Source: Ophiura sarsii
Taxonomy: Eukaryota > Echinodermata > Ophiuroidea > Amphilepidida > Ophiuridae
Length of the DNA stretch: 64,000 nucleotides
Assembly: GCA_035610835.1 (NCBI GenBank)
Contig: CM069449.1
Span: 14,919,963 to 14,983,962, forward strand
Direction: 5' to 3'
Of the stretch, positions 10,311 to 21,229 are shown piece by piece. The first letter of the stretch is position 1. Each line of letters begins with the position of its first letter. The position numbers were made by a program, and so were the translations under genes. The notes below the pieces were generated by a model. That model was given only the letters and a program-made list of their open reading frames with translations, did no database searches and had not been told where the DNA came from.

Positions 10311-13098
10311 CCGTCATTTTTGTTCGGAACGCAAGCCGACTGAACGTGATTATTTATGTTAATTATGTACACTCACCTATGACCTAGCGAGTGACGACAC
10401 ATTCTAAATATTACGGAGGACCACTCATTGAGCGCAGCGGAACAAATATGACGTTCGACTTTCGTTTTGCGGGAGCTCTTTTATGACATAATTTCCATAG
10501 CGTTACGACGTGGTAAATTGCGAGCGTTTCCGGGATCAAATATGATATGGCCTATAACTTGGTTTTTGGGTAATGAGAACAAAAAAGAGTGTTAGAATAG
10601 TCAAAGAATAGCATAAATCTTCTTAAAAATCATAAATTCACTAAGTTTCATTGCACCCTCACGGTGCTCTCACCAAAAAATATATGCTGTGTGTAGTGTA
10701 TACAGTCAACATGCCTATATACCTGAAAAGTATCGCTAAAATGCAAGAACTAAAAAATGCTTTAAAACACCCAAAAAATTAATTTAAATTTGTTTCAAGG
10801 GGTCTGGAAGTTAGAGATTTATATATAAGTTAATATTCTTGAGTTTCATTGAATTTAGTTAAAGAATATCAAATTTATAGCCATTTTCCAGACGCTCAAT
10901 AAATTCTGAGGATGAGCTCAGGCGAGATCAAATATGACCCTTACGAGACATTGTTTTTATTCTGTGAGAGTCAATCATATCTCAATCATCGTTTTATTTA
11001 TACACAAGCTGGAATTCATTGTAACTATCAGATTTATATTCATTTTGCTGACATAATAGAGCTGGAAGGCCTTCAAAACAAGTTTTGAAAGGCGCCAAAG
11101 GATCAAAAAAAGACGCTATGGCGCTCGTATCCGAATGTTGTAACAGGTTGAATCAGACTTTTCCATCTTAATAGGGGCTATTAATATGTTCAGTTACCTT
11201 GTTTACGACTCCAACATTTATAAAACAGTCCAATGAAAACAAAATAATGAATTATTTGTGTAGTTTTTAATTTGGCGAAAATGATGAAGAGCGCGGAATT
11301 GCCCGCCCTCTGTTGTCGGCAGTCAATTCGTCATAAATATTTAGTTAAATACAACTTAAAATACATGTTAATGTACTCATTTGTAATCTTAGATGTGAAA
11401 TATAATATTTCTAATCATCTACAAAATTTACAATAATAAATAATAAAGAAACAACTACATTAAGACTGATAATATGGGCACCCCTAAAGCAATATTATTT
11501 GACGAGGAGGCGCCCCGACCAGGTTTATGATCTACGCCGCAGTAAAGTTAGCAAAGTTACCCAACTTTGAACGGTGTTTATGATTCTTTTGACTAGTTTT
11601 GATGGTTCTAGTCTCCAGAATAGTACCGGCTGCACCCCCAAAATACATAGAAATCGGCTTTTTATGCTTGAATGTACTGATATAATAAAAATAATTTACT
11701 TTGAAATATGGTCATTTTGGCATTTTTGCATAAACCGAAAATGGTGAAAATATGTATATTTGTTAATTGTATGCTCTAAATATTCGTTGAATGGTGTCAC
11801 ATACACAAGAAGGCCACCCCAGACCATTCCATGGACAAAAAACCTGAAATAAACCAACAAATTCGATATGATTTGCGTTTTTTGGTCAATCATGCCCGGC
11901 GGGGAGGCCACTTTCAAAGCCCAATTTAAACCCCCAAACTGAACCAGACACATCAGTTTGCTTGTAATATTCGACACCAAGGTTCAGCACGGCTTTCTAG
12001 TTCCAGGAGGAGTCTGAAAAATGTTTTGAGTTGATTTAATCTGCATTTCAGTGGCAGTTTAAAATAGTGTTGAATGTCGAATTGCATTTTTTGGCGAAAA
12101 CCGGGTCAGCACACTTCTGGAGATAACCCAGTCATTAAAATAAAACGGTAGTTAGGAGGACTGATGGTTTTTGGAGCTGAATAAACGTTACATTTACCAT
12201 TTGAAGCGTTTAATGTCTATTTGTTCCATAATTCAATGGGTATAGTATTTGTCAGAATTGTAATAAAAGGGTGATTTAAACTCTCGATTTATTAGGGGCA
12301 TTAAAAGTCCTTGGCGAGCGCTTGCTTCGCTGATTTCCACGTCATTAATTGAAATGCCATTAGAGACAAGCCATCGGGAACATTTTTTTCGTTATTTTGG
12401 TTTGGAAATTAGTGCCAGAGGTGTAGTGATGCAGCGGCCGGTTGTAGACGGGGTTGAACTTGTAGTGACGGAGAATCTCATACGTAAAGGCACCTGAATT
12501 ACACATTTAAATCTTTTTGGCAACTAATAAGGTAAGTAGAACTTCGTTAAGTACATCTTGCTTCAACTAGGGGCCCGTACTAATAATTTTGAGCTGAACC
12601 ATTAGGCCTACGAGGCTACGTATACAACCATATTTAGTCACCAGGCAAGCAATTTTATACTAGTTAGTAGCACGTTCACGTAGAGCGTAAATACTAAATA
12701 CGTTCCTTCATCAGTTATCGTATCGGACTAAAGTCTGAGCCACCTCGGACTAGCAATGACAAGCAACAAGCAATGCAATAAGTGGCCGCCCATATTATGC
12801 CCGTAGCCTCGTAGGCGTAGTAATGTAGAAAGGCTTGCGTTGGCATGCCTGACACATATCATAATCATGTCATGAGATTAACTTTCCTGGGGCCTGGGTG
12901 CTAGTGGTCATCAAGGGCCAAAGGGCCAGGGGTATCATCATGCGCATCCAAGGACTTTCAAAAAGTACCCTAATATTATAAATAAATAATTGCATAAATG
13001 TGAACCCCTAACAAGTAGGACTTGATGGCAATGTCTTGCTAGATGTCCCGTAACTGATGTGCGCATACTCACAACAATTAAAATGTGTTGTAAAACTA
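10311..13098. other. No recognised feature
   Basis: Non-coding sequence of ordinary composition. No ORF here shows a recognisable domain, and no clear terminal inverted repeats were found by eye. Confidence 0.45.
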
Positions 13099-13431
13099 TA
13101 ATCAAAACAAAGAATTCTCGATCAAATCGTATACGATTCCTCAGTCAGTTTCCCATGCGACTGGGGCATATTGTGCGTGACCGCGTCAATCGCAACGGCA
13201 AGGACGCAGTAAAACCGGAAGGTGTGACATTCTTGTAAACAATACCAGGTCATTGACCAATCGCGGCCCTAATCAACAAGACCCCATGCTGGGTGATTGG
13301 ACAATTATGTAAGTACGCCCGATCGCGTTGTGGTGTGGTTGTCAAGGGCTCATCACACTGCGTTCAGAATTTGGATGAACACTGGCGTGACTGGAATAAA
13401 TGTTTTGATCAAGAATTCTTTGTTTTGATTA
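13099..13431. mobile_element. TA-flanked MITE
   Basis: A 333-bp element with inverted ends TAATCAAAACAAAGAATTCT (right copy differs by one base near the inner edge), flanked by TA at 13097-13098 and 13432-13433. It has no ORF. It probably belongs to the Tc1/mariner group by target site. Confidence 0.8.
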
Positions 13432-13554
13432 TAGAATAGTCGTTGTCAGAATACTTCGGCACTTTTTTCTGTGACAACTGCGTACAGCGTAAACACGGAA
13501 GTGCGTTGTACTTGTAGAACAGCCTCACAACAGGGTTATCTTTGAGCAGTTCGA

Positions 13555-13870
13555 CGCGTCGCTTTTCGCAGGCCTGTGACAGGCTGATGGCTATGCGTAA
13601 TAACTATACAAAATGTGTTGCAGGCCTGTCATGCAGGCCTATAATAGTCTGTCGCAGGGCTGTCGCTATGCAGGCCTGTAGCCTGTCGCAGGGCTGTCGC
13701 TATGCAGGCCTGTCATACAGCGACGGGCCTGCGCTAATTTACATTTCGGCCAAAATACAGGCCTGTTGCAGGCCTGCGGTATCCTCCCACGCAGGCTAGT
13801 GGATGGCCGGTCAAATGATGTGGATGGCCTGCGTAATCCTGTAGAATGCAGGCCAATTGATGGCTATGTG
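13555..13870. repeat. GCAGGCCTGT-rich degenerate minisatellite
   Basis: At least nine GCAGGCCTG or close variants. The longest local repeat is a phrase with GTCGCAGGGCTGTCGCTATG followed by CAGGCCTGT, present twice at about 13650-13710. The ORF across it is a repeat translation. Confidence 0.75.
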
Positions 13871-14529
13871 CAGGCATTCCACTTTGGTAGGGTAACTATT
13901 AAACACTGATTTTCCTTCAATATTTCTGGAAACGCCAAATAAGCTTGTCTTTAGCAAGCCCAGTGAGCAAGCCGTATTCTACTTTTAACATAAGCACGAT
14001 ACCAGCCCTCAAATTAAGATATGAAAAGGCAATTTCAAGCAATTTGAAAAGGGCACCAAGGCAATTCGAGGCAAGGGGCACCGACGGCAATTGCCTTGAA
14101 CAGTTAATTTGAGGGCTGCACGATGCCCAATGTTGCGAGGAAGACTATAAATTGGCAAGACTTGCTAAAATTCTGTGTGGCTTCTCGGAATTCCAGACAG
14201 GGTCGATGCCGGGATGAATTGCGACGGAAACAGATTGAAGAATATTGCGGCTATTTATAAAAATTCTCATACAATCATTGATAGAGGAAAATAAGGACCC
14301 TAAATATGTAACACCATTGTATGAAAAGTATACCCTGTTTCCTGATTGTTCTCGTTTTGATACCCTAAACATGCTATACGTATCGTGGCCCGTCTTCAAA
14401 AACCACCCTATATAATTATGTGATTTCTTGTACACGCTTTATCAGTCGCTTGATACCCCACGTTCAAAAACCACTGAGCACCCGGGTAACTTTTGAATCA
14501 GTGGTGCAACCCGGCCTTAGAATTGTGTA

Positions 14530-15475
14530 TGTATCCATAAAGGCGCTCAAACTGTCAATAGCAACAATAGCACAAAATAGCCACAAGTGCGAGCAGTCAT
14601 GGCAGTAAGGCAATCGCATTAGGAGCATATTGCGCAATTTTACGCGATAGCGACAATCAATAGCGACAATAGCATAGGTGTGTGCGAGCAGTCATGGCAA
14701 TCGGCATTAGGAGCATGATCGCGCTATTTTACACGATAGTAGGATAGAAGAGCATGGGCATGTGCGATAGTGCGAGCAGTAAGGCAATCGCGTCAGGAGC
14801 ATATGAGCGCGCTATTTTATGCAATCACGAGACAGTGACGTAAGCGCGTATTCTACTAATTGCATCACATAAGATATATGTACGCGTGCATAAAAGCTGC
14901 GCCTGTTAAGTTACGTCACTGTCCAGAGGAAGCCAAATAGAGTATAGCGACAAAAGCACAAAAGAGCACAGGTGTGTGCACTGCAGCAATAGTGCGCGCA
15001 GTAAAGGCAATCGCATTAGAGCATATGATCGCGCTATTTTAAGTGATAGCGACAATCAATAACGAAAATAGCACAGAAGAGCACGGGTGTGAGCAAGCAG
15101 TACAAGGCAATGGCATTAGAATGATCGCACAAAAGCGACAATCAATATAGCGACAACAGCGGTAGTGCGAGTTCCCGCGTTCCGACAATTAATAGCGACA
15201 ATAGCATCTGGACAAAGCGTGCAGAGTTGAGCATCATTCGCGCGATTTGCGTTTTTTCTTCTGACAATCAATAATTATATTGCGGATAACACCAATAGCA
15301 CAGACGAGCAGCATTCGTGTCATTCATGTTTTTCTTCCGACAATCAATTAAAGCACCAATAGCACAAAATGAGCGACAATAGCACAGGTAGAGCGTCACT
15401 CGCGCAATTTCCGTTTTTCTTCTGACAATCATATTTAGCACACACCTATAGGCTATATGCTCTTCGGTGATATTA
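14530..15475. repeat. Degenerate tandem repeat of AGCGACAATCAATAGCGACA type
   Basis: Recurring phrases AGCGACAATCAATAGCGACA, GCAATCGCATTAGGAGCATA and GATCGCGCTATTTTA return every 100-130 bp with heavy divergence. About six to seven imperfect units are visible. No coding function is proposed. Confidence 0.7.
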
Positions 15476-15483
15476 TTGTCAAT

Positions 15484-15690
15484 AAGGCTGTGAATGCACG
15501 GGTAGTTTCGTACCCGGGTACCCGACCCGTTTTTCGGACGGGTACCCACCCGGGTACATTTCGGGTACCTGGGTACCCAATTGACTTATACCCGGGAACC
15601 CGGGTACCCGCCCGCTATTCCGGGTACCCAATTGGGTACCCGGAATAGCGGGTGGGTACCCGGGTTCCCGGGTATAAGTCACAGCCCTAA
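15484..15690. mobile_element. hAT-type MITE containing a 100-bp palindrome
   Basis: Flanked by a perfect 8-bp duplication TTGTCAAT (15476-15483 and 15691-15698). Ends are AAGGCTGTGAA and the reverse complement of TTAGGGCTGTGA, typical of hAT-like elements apart from one base missing on the left. The interior is made almost only of CCCGGG and GGTACC motifs and contains the palindrome at 15582-15681. Confidence 0.8.
15582..15681. repeat. Near-perfect 100-bp palindrome
   Basis: Symmetric about the bond between 15631 and 15632 (ACCCAATTGGGT), with 50-base arms and one mismatched pair. The outer ends are TGACTTATACCCGGG and its complement. It could extrude as a very stable hairpin. Confidence 0.9.
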
Positions 15691-15997
15691 TTGTCAATAA
15701 TATCACCGAAGAGCATATAGGTGTGTGCATTTATATTATTGTCAATAATATCACCGAAAAGCATGGTGTGTGCGTTTTTAACACAAACGGTACGTCTTAT
15801 CATATCTGAAGATGAACCCGGGGTCATGAGGTTGTTTCATAGAAGCCAGCACCTCCGAGCATACTGATTTTGTTACTTATAAGTCGGCTTTTACCCATGC
15901 ATGCAACGTGCGTGTAAATCGGTCTATAAAATTATGTTTCAGCTAAAATCACATATTTTTTTCTTCTTCAAACATATACATTCTATGGTTTATTTAA

Positions 15998-16105
15998 CGG
16001 GGTCTGGTTGGCGCATCAAATTATAAGGATTTGAAAACTGCATAATAGCGCTGTTTGTCAAGGGTTCAGGTGAACGTAATGTGATGCGCCAACAAGATCC
16101 CAACA
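15998..16105. mobile_element. Very short inverted-repeat element
   Basis: About 105 bp with ends GGGTCTGGTTGGCGCATCA and TGATGCGCCAACAAGATCCC. A related piece in opposite orientation lies at about 36620-36715 (ATCGTTGGCGCGTCACATTA ... AATGCCAACGAGATCC). Target duplication not resolved. Confidence 0.55.
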
Positions 16106-16650
16106 ATTGTTTTTCACTTTTGTTATGTACCCAAGTGGAGGGTATATATTTTCAGGGGTCAATATGCCTTCCCTGCTCCCACCTCTATAGTGTTAATTCA
16201 TCCAACAGTTTTATATTCAAATATTAAAAAATATTTCTGACCACAATTTGAAGAGAAACTATGCCGACAAAAAGAATCACAAGATTTCATGGTTTCTTTT
16301 TTATAGATTATGACTATTTTTTTAACCACAACTGTGTTTTGGACATATTTGTGTGATTTTCTAACTAATTTTATTGAATCAATTGAATACATACATCTTG
16401 TTCAGATATTCCAAGGCATTATACAGATAGACCTTGCTCATACCTCATTTCCTTTATAACATCAAGTATGCTGCAATTTGAATCTTTTATTTCCCCAATT
16501 TGAAATCCATTCAACCATAAAATAAATGAGCAAACACCACCGCATACATAATGAATTGCACCCTGTGTTCCAATAAATGATTTAATTCAAGTACAGATTC
16601 CACAAATTAATTCAAGTGTTTTTTTACTCACCCTGTATATTTTGTTTTAG

Positions 16651-16837
16651 GAGCCATCTCTTTGTGTACATGTACTATGAGTTACCAGAAAAAGATTTGG
16701 AATTCATAGAGCAAGAAAAGGACGGCAATGGCTTCTTGATTGACTCACCCGGATATAATGACTTCTCATCAGAGGTAACAGCCGCTCGACGTGTCACTGA
16801 CTACTGTCACTAATTGCGGTGGTCGACTATGTCAACG
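16651..16837 (+). pseudogene. EEF2: eEF2 pseudogene, exon remnant 1 (G domain)
   Basis: The acceptor TTTTGTTTTAG ends at 16650 and the donor GTAAGT begins at 16838. The exon begins with codons for AISL, then an apparent 8-base insertion before [23 protein letters not shown] joins IDSPG directly, three residues short of the usual family sequence. The G3 motif reads DSPGYNDF, with Tyr in place of the catalytic His. After [13 protein letters not shown] the frame shifts, and AVVVDYVNG continues in another frame to the donor. The similarity is strong enough to be certain of the family. Confidence 0.9.
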
Positions 16838-16959
16838 GTAAGTGTTAAGGTCAGAAGATGGTATGATTATACATGTAGGTCAATAAATGCATGTGTTGTT
16901 CCGAGAAAAAATAGACAAATCAATGCATGTGCGCTGATTTTGATGTGTGAATAATGGCA

Positions 16960-17150
16960 CAACCCCGAAGCCTCATGAAGTATTGGGCTATGTGAAGATA
17001 CCAGTGAGGAGTATCTACTGGATATAACAATGTGTATATTTCATGCTATCTCATGAAGATAGCAATGAACTATTGCGGTATCTATTGAAGATAACAGTAT
17101 ACAGATGACGGGTTATCTACTAAAGATAACAATAAATAGCATTGTGCTAT
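16960..17150. repeat. Short tandem repeat, left part
   Basis: Degenerate units of about 35-40 bp built on ATTGTGCTATCTCATGAAG and ATAGCAAT or ATAACAAT. The array resumes at 17637-17699 after the LINE fragment, so the LINE appears inserted in it. Confidence 0.7.
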
Positions 17151-17640
17151 CTGAAGGCTGCCCAACCGAGTCCAATCCTCTTTATCTCGGGGAGCAAATC
17201 ACCATCTCGCGTCACCGTCTTTCCCAGGTATACATATCTGTATGCCTCCTCGATCAATCAATCATCAATCAGTTATTACAGACTTGTTGACATGGTCATT
17301 GAACATCACTTTGGTCTTGCCTAGATGCATGTTAAAGCCAACTGGTTTGCTGGCTCAATGTCAGTTAGCATGCTTTCGAACTCCTCTGGTGATTTGGCCA
17401 TCAAGATGATGTCATCGGCGAATATTAGGTGTGAAAGGTGTTCGCCATTGATGTTAAGGCCCCTGTCTTTCCAGTCTATTCTACCTATGATGGCATCTTG
17501 GAGACATGATGTGAAGAGTTTAGGTGATGTTGTCACCTTGCCTTGCTCCCCTCTCCAGCTTGATTGTATCACTGTCCTGAGGGTGGATGTGGCACCATGG
17601 TATGTATGTAGTATGTCTGGTACACACTACATGTAGTATT
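17151..17640 (-). pseudogene. RTE-clade LINE reverse transcriptase relic
   Basis: Read on the minus strand: LRTVIQ-like start, a frameshifted RGVRQGDTIS-like region, then SPKLFTSCLQDAIIGRIDWK, GLNINGEHLSHLIFADDIIL and MAKSPEEFESML. In a second frame follows YRYVYLGKTVTRDGDLLPEI and GLGWAAF. FADD is the catalytic RT motif C and is intact. The block order matches RTE-type elements. At least two frameshifts and truncation at both ends make it non-functional. Confidence 0.85.
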
Positions 17641-17699
17641 GTGTTATCTCCTGAAGATAGCATTATGTGGTATTGTGTTATCTAATGAAGATAACAACA
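17637..17699. repeat. Short tandem repeat, right part
   Basis: Continuation of the 16960-17150 array: TATTGTGTTATCTCCTGAAG and TATTGTGTTATCTAATGAAG units directly after the LINE fragment and before the TA MITE. Confidence 0.7.
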
Positions 17700-17701
17700 T
17701 A

Positions 17702-18205
17702 CACTCGGCAAAAGAAGTTCTTGGACACTTAAATTAAATTAATATTTAATAGAATATATATGATTATATATACTGTGAGAAATGTGTTGATCTCCATACG
17801 CTTAGAGCATGTCATGTCGAAGTTAATAGTTAGAGTGATATATATAATTGTATATCAAAATAAGCAGAAGTAATCCTCTAACATCTTAACATGGAATTGA
17901 GACATGATCACTCATGCATGGCAGATCCCATTCACTTGACAATGGCAAGAAGATTGCAAAAAATTGGATAATCCCTCCATGCAAATGACTGTAAATGCTC
18001 ATTTCTTGCAATTTCCTTTTACGCACCTTACCATTGCTTAATGAATGTGCTCAGCCATGCATGAATGCGTACATCTTAATTTCATACAGACATGATAGAG
18101 AATTATTGTCTGCTTATTTTGACATGCAATTGTTTAATTTATATTAAATATTTATGTGAAATATTTGAACTTCAATGAGTGTCCAAGAACTTCTTTTGCC
18201 GAGTG
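17702..18205. mobile_element. Palindromic Tc1/mariner-type MITE
   Basis: A 504-bp element. Its 28-bp ends are perfectly inverted (CACTCGGCAAAAGAAGTTCT... left, its complement right), flanked by TA at 17700-17701 and 18206-18207. Internal parts also pair, for example TCAAAATAAGCAGA near 17857 with TCTGCTTATTTTGA near 18109. It has no ORF. Confidence 0.9.
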
Positions 18206-18230
18206 TATAATATTGTGCTACATGTACCTA

Positions 18231-19247
18231 TAGACCATTTCAAATCTGAAAAGATAAGATTGGTTCCGAATGCTTCCGATTAGCCAAGTGATTTGACGCT
18301 CGGTTACATGACCTGTCAGCTCACAGGTCATGTCCATGTGCCGGAGAAAAACAAACATGTTTTTCACCTGTCTGCCCTTGGGTAGATTCAGTAGCATAGC
18401 CAGGGTCACTTGTCAGGGGGGGGGGGCAAAGGTATTTTTCCCGGTGAGCACCAGTTCCACCCGGTGGCGTAAAAGGTAGCCCCCAAAAAAAATTTGGCAG
18501 TCACCTCGTGAATTTCACGTAAGTTGGGGGGGGGGTTGAGGTCAAACATTTTTGCAGTCAAAAAGTCGCGCAGTACAAAAAAACCCCACAGTTTTGGCCA
18601 ATCCACCGGGTTTTCATCAGTTTTCTCTATAAAATTTTTCTTTATTTAGCCGACTGCTGCTGCTGCTGCTGCAACAACAAAAAAATTACCCGCCAAATTT
18701 CCCCTTTTGAGCACGCTACTGCCTTTTCCTTCCCTTTTCCTTTTCCCTTTCCTTCCCTTTTTCCCCTTTCCTTTCCTTCCTTTTCTCCCTTGATTTCCCG
18801 GTCAAATTATTTTTCAGGTGGGGGGGGGGGTGGCACTCTGCCCCCCCTTGCCCCTTTCCCCCTTGCTACACTACTGGGTAGATTGCGCTGGTGTCGGTGA
18901 TAGATTGTATCCCTCACAAAGTTGATGTTGCGGCATTTCAGTAACAAAAACAGTGAGATGAAAGAGATTTGGGGTAATATTTTCACTTTTTACCGTCTGC
19001 TCGATCGGGTGCTCGATACATTTGGAATTTGTCGGTCAACGCCTTTGTTGATAAAAAGACGAAATAGTCTCGTTCCACATTTTACTTCTCATCTGTGCAC
19101 GCATATGTAAACATAGTAAATCACTAGGCGGACAACCAACTAGGACAATGCTGTGAATGCGATCAACTGTTGCGAAGAACATACAACGCACCTACTCCAC
19201 GTGACCTGTTTTTCCGAAGATTTCCGAGCTCAATTTGAAATGGTCTA
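18231..19247. mobile_element. TA-flanked inverted-repeat element, carrier of a hAT MITE
   Basis: Ends TAGACCATTTCAAAT and its complement, flanked by TA (18229-18230; 19248-19249). Removing the nested 18389-18876 element and its target duplication leaves about 520 bp. Subterminal parts also pair weakly. Confidence 0.75.
18389..18876. mobile_element. hAT-type MITE nested in 18231-19247
   Basis: A 488-bp element with ends CAGTAGCATAGCCAGG and the complement of CAGTAGTGTAGCAAGG. It is flanked by a perfect 8-bp duplication GGTAGATT (18381-18388; 18877-18884). The interior has G runs, a CTG triplet run and a CCTTTTCC-rich polypyrimidine stretch. This CAGT-GCGTA type recurs at 32675 and 62473. Confidence 0.9.
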
Positions 19248-19425
19248 TAGAATGGTGTGTACACATGAGGGTTATGGGCAAAATGTGTTCCCAAATGCAT
19301 TCTGGATAGCCTACATGTAGATGTCTTGTCTCCTGAGATGTAGGTTTTTAATGCCACATGCTTTGAAAGTATTTCCATTCTTTACAGGTTACTGATATTT
19401 ATGAAATCTAGTTATTCATTTCCAG

Positions 19426-19536
19426 AAAACCCTTGTGTGTCTTACAAAGAGACAATAGGAGCAGAATCTGACTGTGTATGCCTGGCTAAATGAGAGCAGT
19501 TCCTTTCCTGATGGACTGTCTGAGGCCATAGAAAAT
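19426..19536 (+). pseudogene. EEF2: eEF2 pseudogene, exon remnant 2
   Basis: Acceptor TTCATTTCCAG ends at 19425; donor GTAAGT begins at 19537. It encodes ENPCVSYKETIGAESDCVCL then AK and an in-frame TGA. An overlapping frame continues as FPDGLSEAIEN up to the donor. Relative to the family, roughly ten codons between these two parts are missing and the deletion shifts the frame. Phase 0 at the donor fits remnant 3. Confidence 0.9.
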
Positions 19537-19774
19537 GTAAGTATATAGATGGGATCTGGAACAATGAAGAACTTTCATATCTTTTTCCAATTTTAACACA
19601 CACAAAAAAGAAGACTTTTTTGCAATGTATATAAAAATTGAAAGTACAATGAAACAGTTGTATTAACCTAACACTCACACGCACTATGATTCACTACAGC
19701 CTGTGACTATCTTTGCGTGCATGCTATAGGGCATTGATTGGATAATTTCATATGTAATTGTTGCCCGAGCGACG

Positions 19775-19860
19775 ATTGGCAGCTTAGCTCAGTGGTTGAG
19801 GCCTGTGACTGGTGTGCGGATGGTCCCGGGGGGGGGGGGGGGGGGGGGGGGGGAGGGATA
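19775..19860 (+). mobile_element. tRNA-like SINE head broken by a G run
   Basis: Contains a good A-box region, CTTAGCTCAGTGGTTGAGG, followed about 25 bases later by GGTCCC and then an uninterrupted run of more than 20 G where a B box would be expected. No complete tRNA can be folded. It is probably a decayed SINE or tRNA pseudogene, and the G run may be partly an assembly artefact. Confidence 0.45.
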
Positions 19861-20067
19861 TCGCCTGACTGGATAGGGTTAAGATACATTTGTTGAATGT
19901 GCGGAGTTCAAATTTAGCCCTATAAAAACTCTCATTTTTGATACTTCTAGTGCAATAGGTTTACTTGTTTAACACGAAAAATCCTCATAGGGTGTATTTT
20001 TTGAGAACACAGATTTTGGGTGTGTCTGAAAAATCTTTGGTCATGTTGCTTACAACATTATATTTAA

Positions 20068-20424
20068 AGGTAGATGACCCGATCATATTCCGATTTTCAA
20101 CTTGAAGTTTTCTATTCTACATGAAAGGTCATCCTTAAAAAAGTCGTGTTCCAAAGTTTGAGTTGCATAGCTCTAATGGTTCTTATTTTAGACGCACAAG
20201 ATGCCGTGAACTGTACCCATTGAGTTGTACACAAACTATATCGGTGGTATACCACCATTCGCGGTAATTCGACGTTATTTCATCGATTTCTCCGTAATTA
20301 TACCGATCTAGGCCGTCAAATTTCAGTATGATGATGAGAAAAATACGAGCTTTCATATGATATGAAAATCTCCGTATGTTTGAAATAATTCTGTGTTACG
20401 AAAATGTGATCGGGTCATCTACCT
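20068..20424. mobile_element. piggyBac-type MITE, second complete copy
   Basis: Same length (357 bp) and ends as the element at 669-1025, with TTAA at 20064-20067 and 20425-20428. It lies in the eEF2 pseudogene intron before remnant 3. Divergence from the 669 copy is small, so this family moved recently. Confidence 0.9.
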
Positions 20425-20643
20425 TTAACTACCACCCCCCCCCCACCGGAACACCAATATTATCTTATGTTAGGGCCAAGTTTCATTCTAATATTTTGAA
20501 AATTGTGCCATAGAATGGACCATTTTGCCATGAGAATAAATGTACGTGTTTGGCTTCGGTTTGAATCATGCAATATCTTTGGAGTCGAATGAAAAATAAA
20601 GACTCATTGTATTACTTCTGACATCATTATATTTGCCACTTAG

Positions 20644-20853
20644 GGTGATGTTAACCCAAGACAAGACTACATGGAGCATGCCAGATATCCAGCAGACAAC
20701 TATGACTATGATGTAGCAAAAGCCCGTAAAATCTGGTGTTTTGGCCCTGACGGTAATGGCCCTAATCTACTGGTTGACTGCACAAAAGGTGTGTAGAATA
20801 TTAGCGAAATCAGGAACAGTGTGGTGGCTGAATTCCAATGGGCAGTGAAAGAG
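20644..20853 (+). pseudogene. EEF2: eEF2 pseudogene, exon remnant 3 (domain IV)
   Basis: Acceptor TTGCCACTTAG ends at 20643; donor GTTAGT begins at 20854. The 210-base exon is one frame of 70 codons: [20 protein letters not shown], then [17 protein letters not shown], and SVVAEFQWAVKE at the end. A single TAG at 20794-20796 replaces the Gln that follows TKGV in the family. This is the best preserved piece. Confidence 0.95.
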
Positions 20854-20884
20854 GTTAGTACAAACCGGTGCGCAAGATTATTTA

Positions 20885-21229
20885 GGAAAAGTGTACTTTA
20901 GGGCCCAGATTCTGGAACGTACTAGTATCGTACAATACTAAAACACACAGTATCATTCGATACTGTACAAAGGCAGTGTTCCAGTATCGGACAATACTGG
21001 CACCTACAAAATGTTCCAGTATCCGGCGATACGGGTACCCAATTATATACCAGTATCGTTCAATACTGGGACAAAATCACTACTGGGCAAATCACTACTG
21101 GTAGCATGTGTACCAGTATCGCCCGATACTGAAACATAAAATCGTACCAGTATCGAGTGATACTGCCAAATTTATTGTATTGAACGATACTGGTATACCA
21201 GTTATCTGGGACCTAAAGTACACTTTTCC
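20885..21229. mobile_element. Inverted-repeat element filled with an array of small dyads
   Basis: Ends GGAAAAGTGTACTTTAGG and its complement (right copy to 21229). The interior carries eight spaced copies of an imperfect dyad of the form AGTATCGnnCnATACT, for example at about 20923, 20951, 20982, 21019, 21052, 21115, 21151 and 21180. Several are extended to CCAGTATCG...ATACTGG. It starts 31 bases after the remnant 3 donor. Target duplication unclear. Confidence 0.7.

Larger units (their letters stand above)
15438..15730. mobile_element. Inverted-repeat element interrupted by a hAT-type MITE
   Basis: Outer arms GCACACACCTATA... (15438 on) and ...TATAGGTGTGTGC (to about 15730) match in inverted orientation, including CTCTTCGGTGATATTATTG. 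A further partial copy follows at about 15735-15772. The hAT-type element at 15484-15690 sits in its loop. Confidence 0.7.
16838..19425 (+). other. eEF2 pseudogene intron filled with repeats; central exons missing
   Basis: No eEF2-like coding sequence was found between exon remnants 1 and 2, although the intact protein would need most of domains I-III here. The space is occupied by a tandem repeat split by an RTE LINE relic, a TA MITE at 17702-18205 and a TA element at 18231-19247 with a hAT MITE inside. Confidence 0.75.

Noticed and set aside
10015..10362. Overlapping 100-106-codon ORFs on both strands
   Set aside because: They coincide with the tRNA-derived SINE and its shared flank, and the matching region at 53235-53360 does not conserve the frame.
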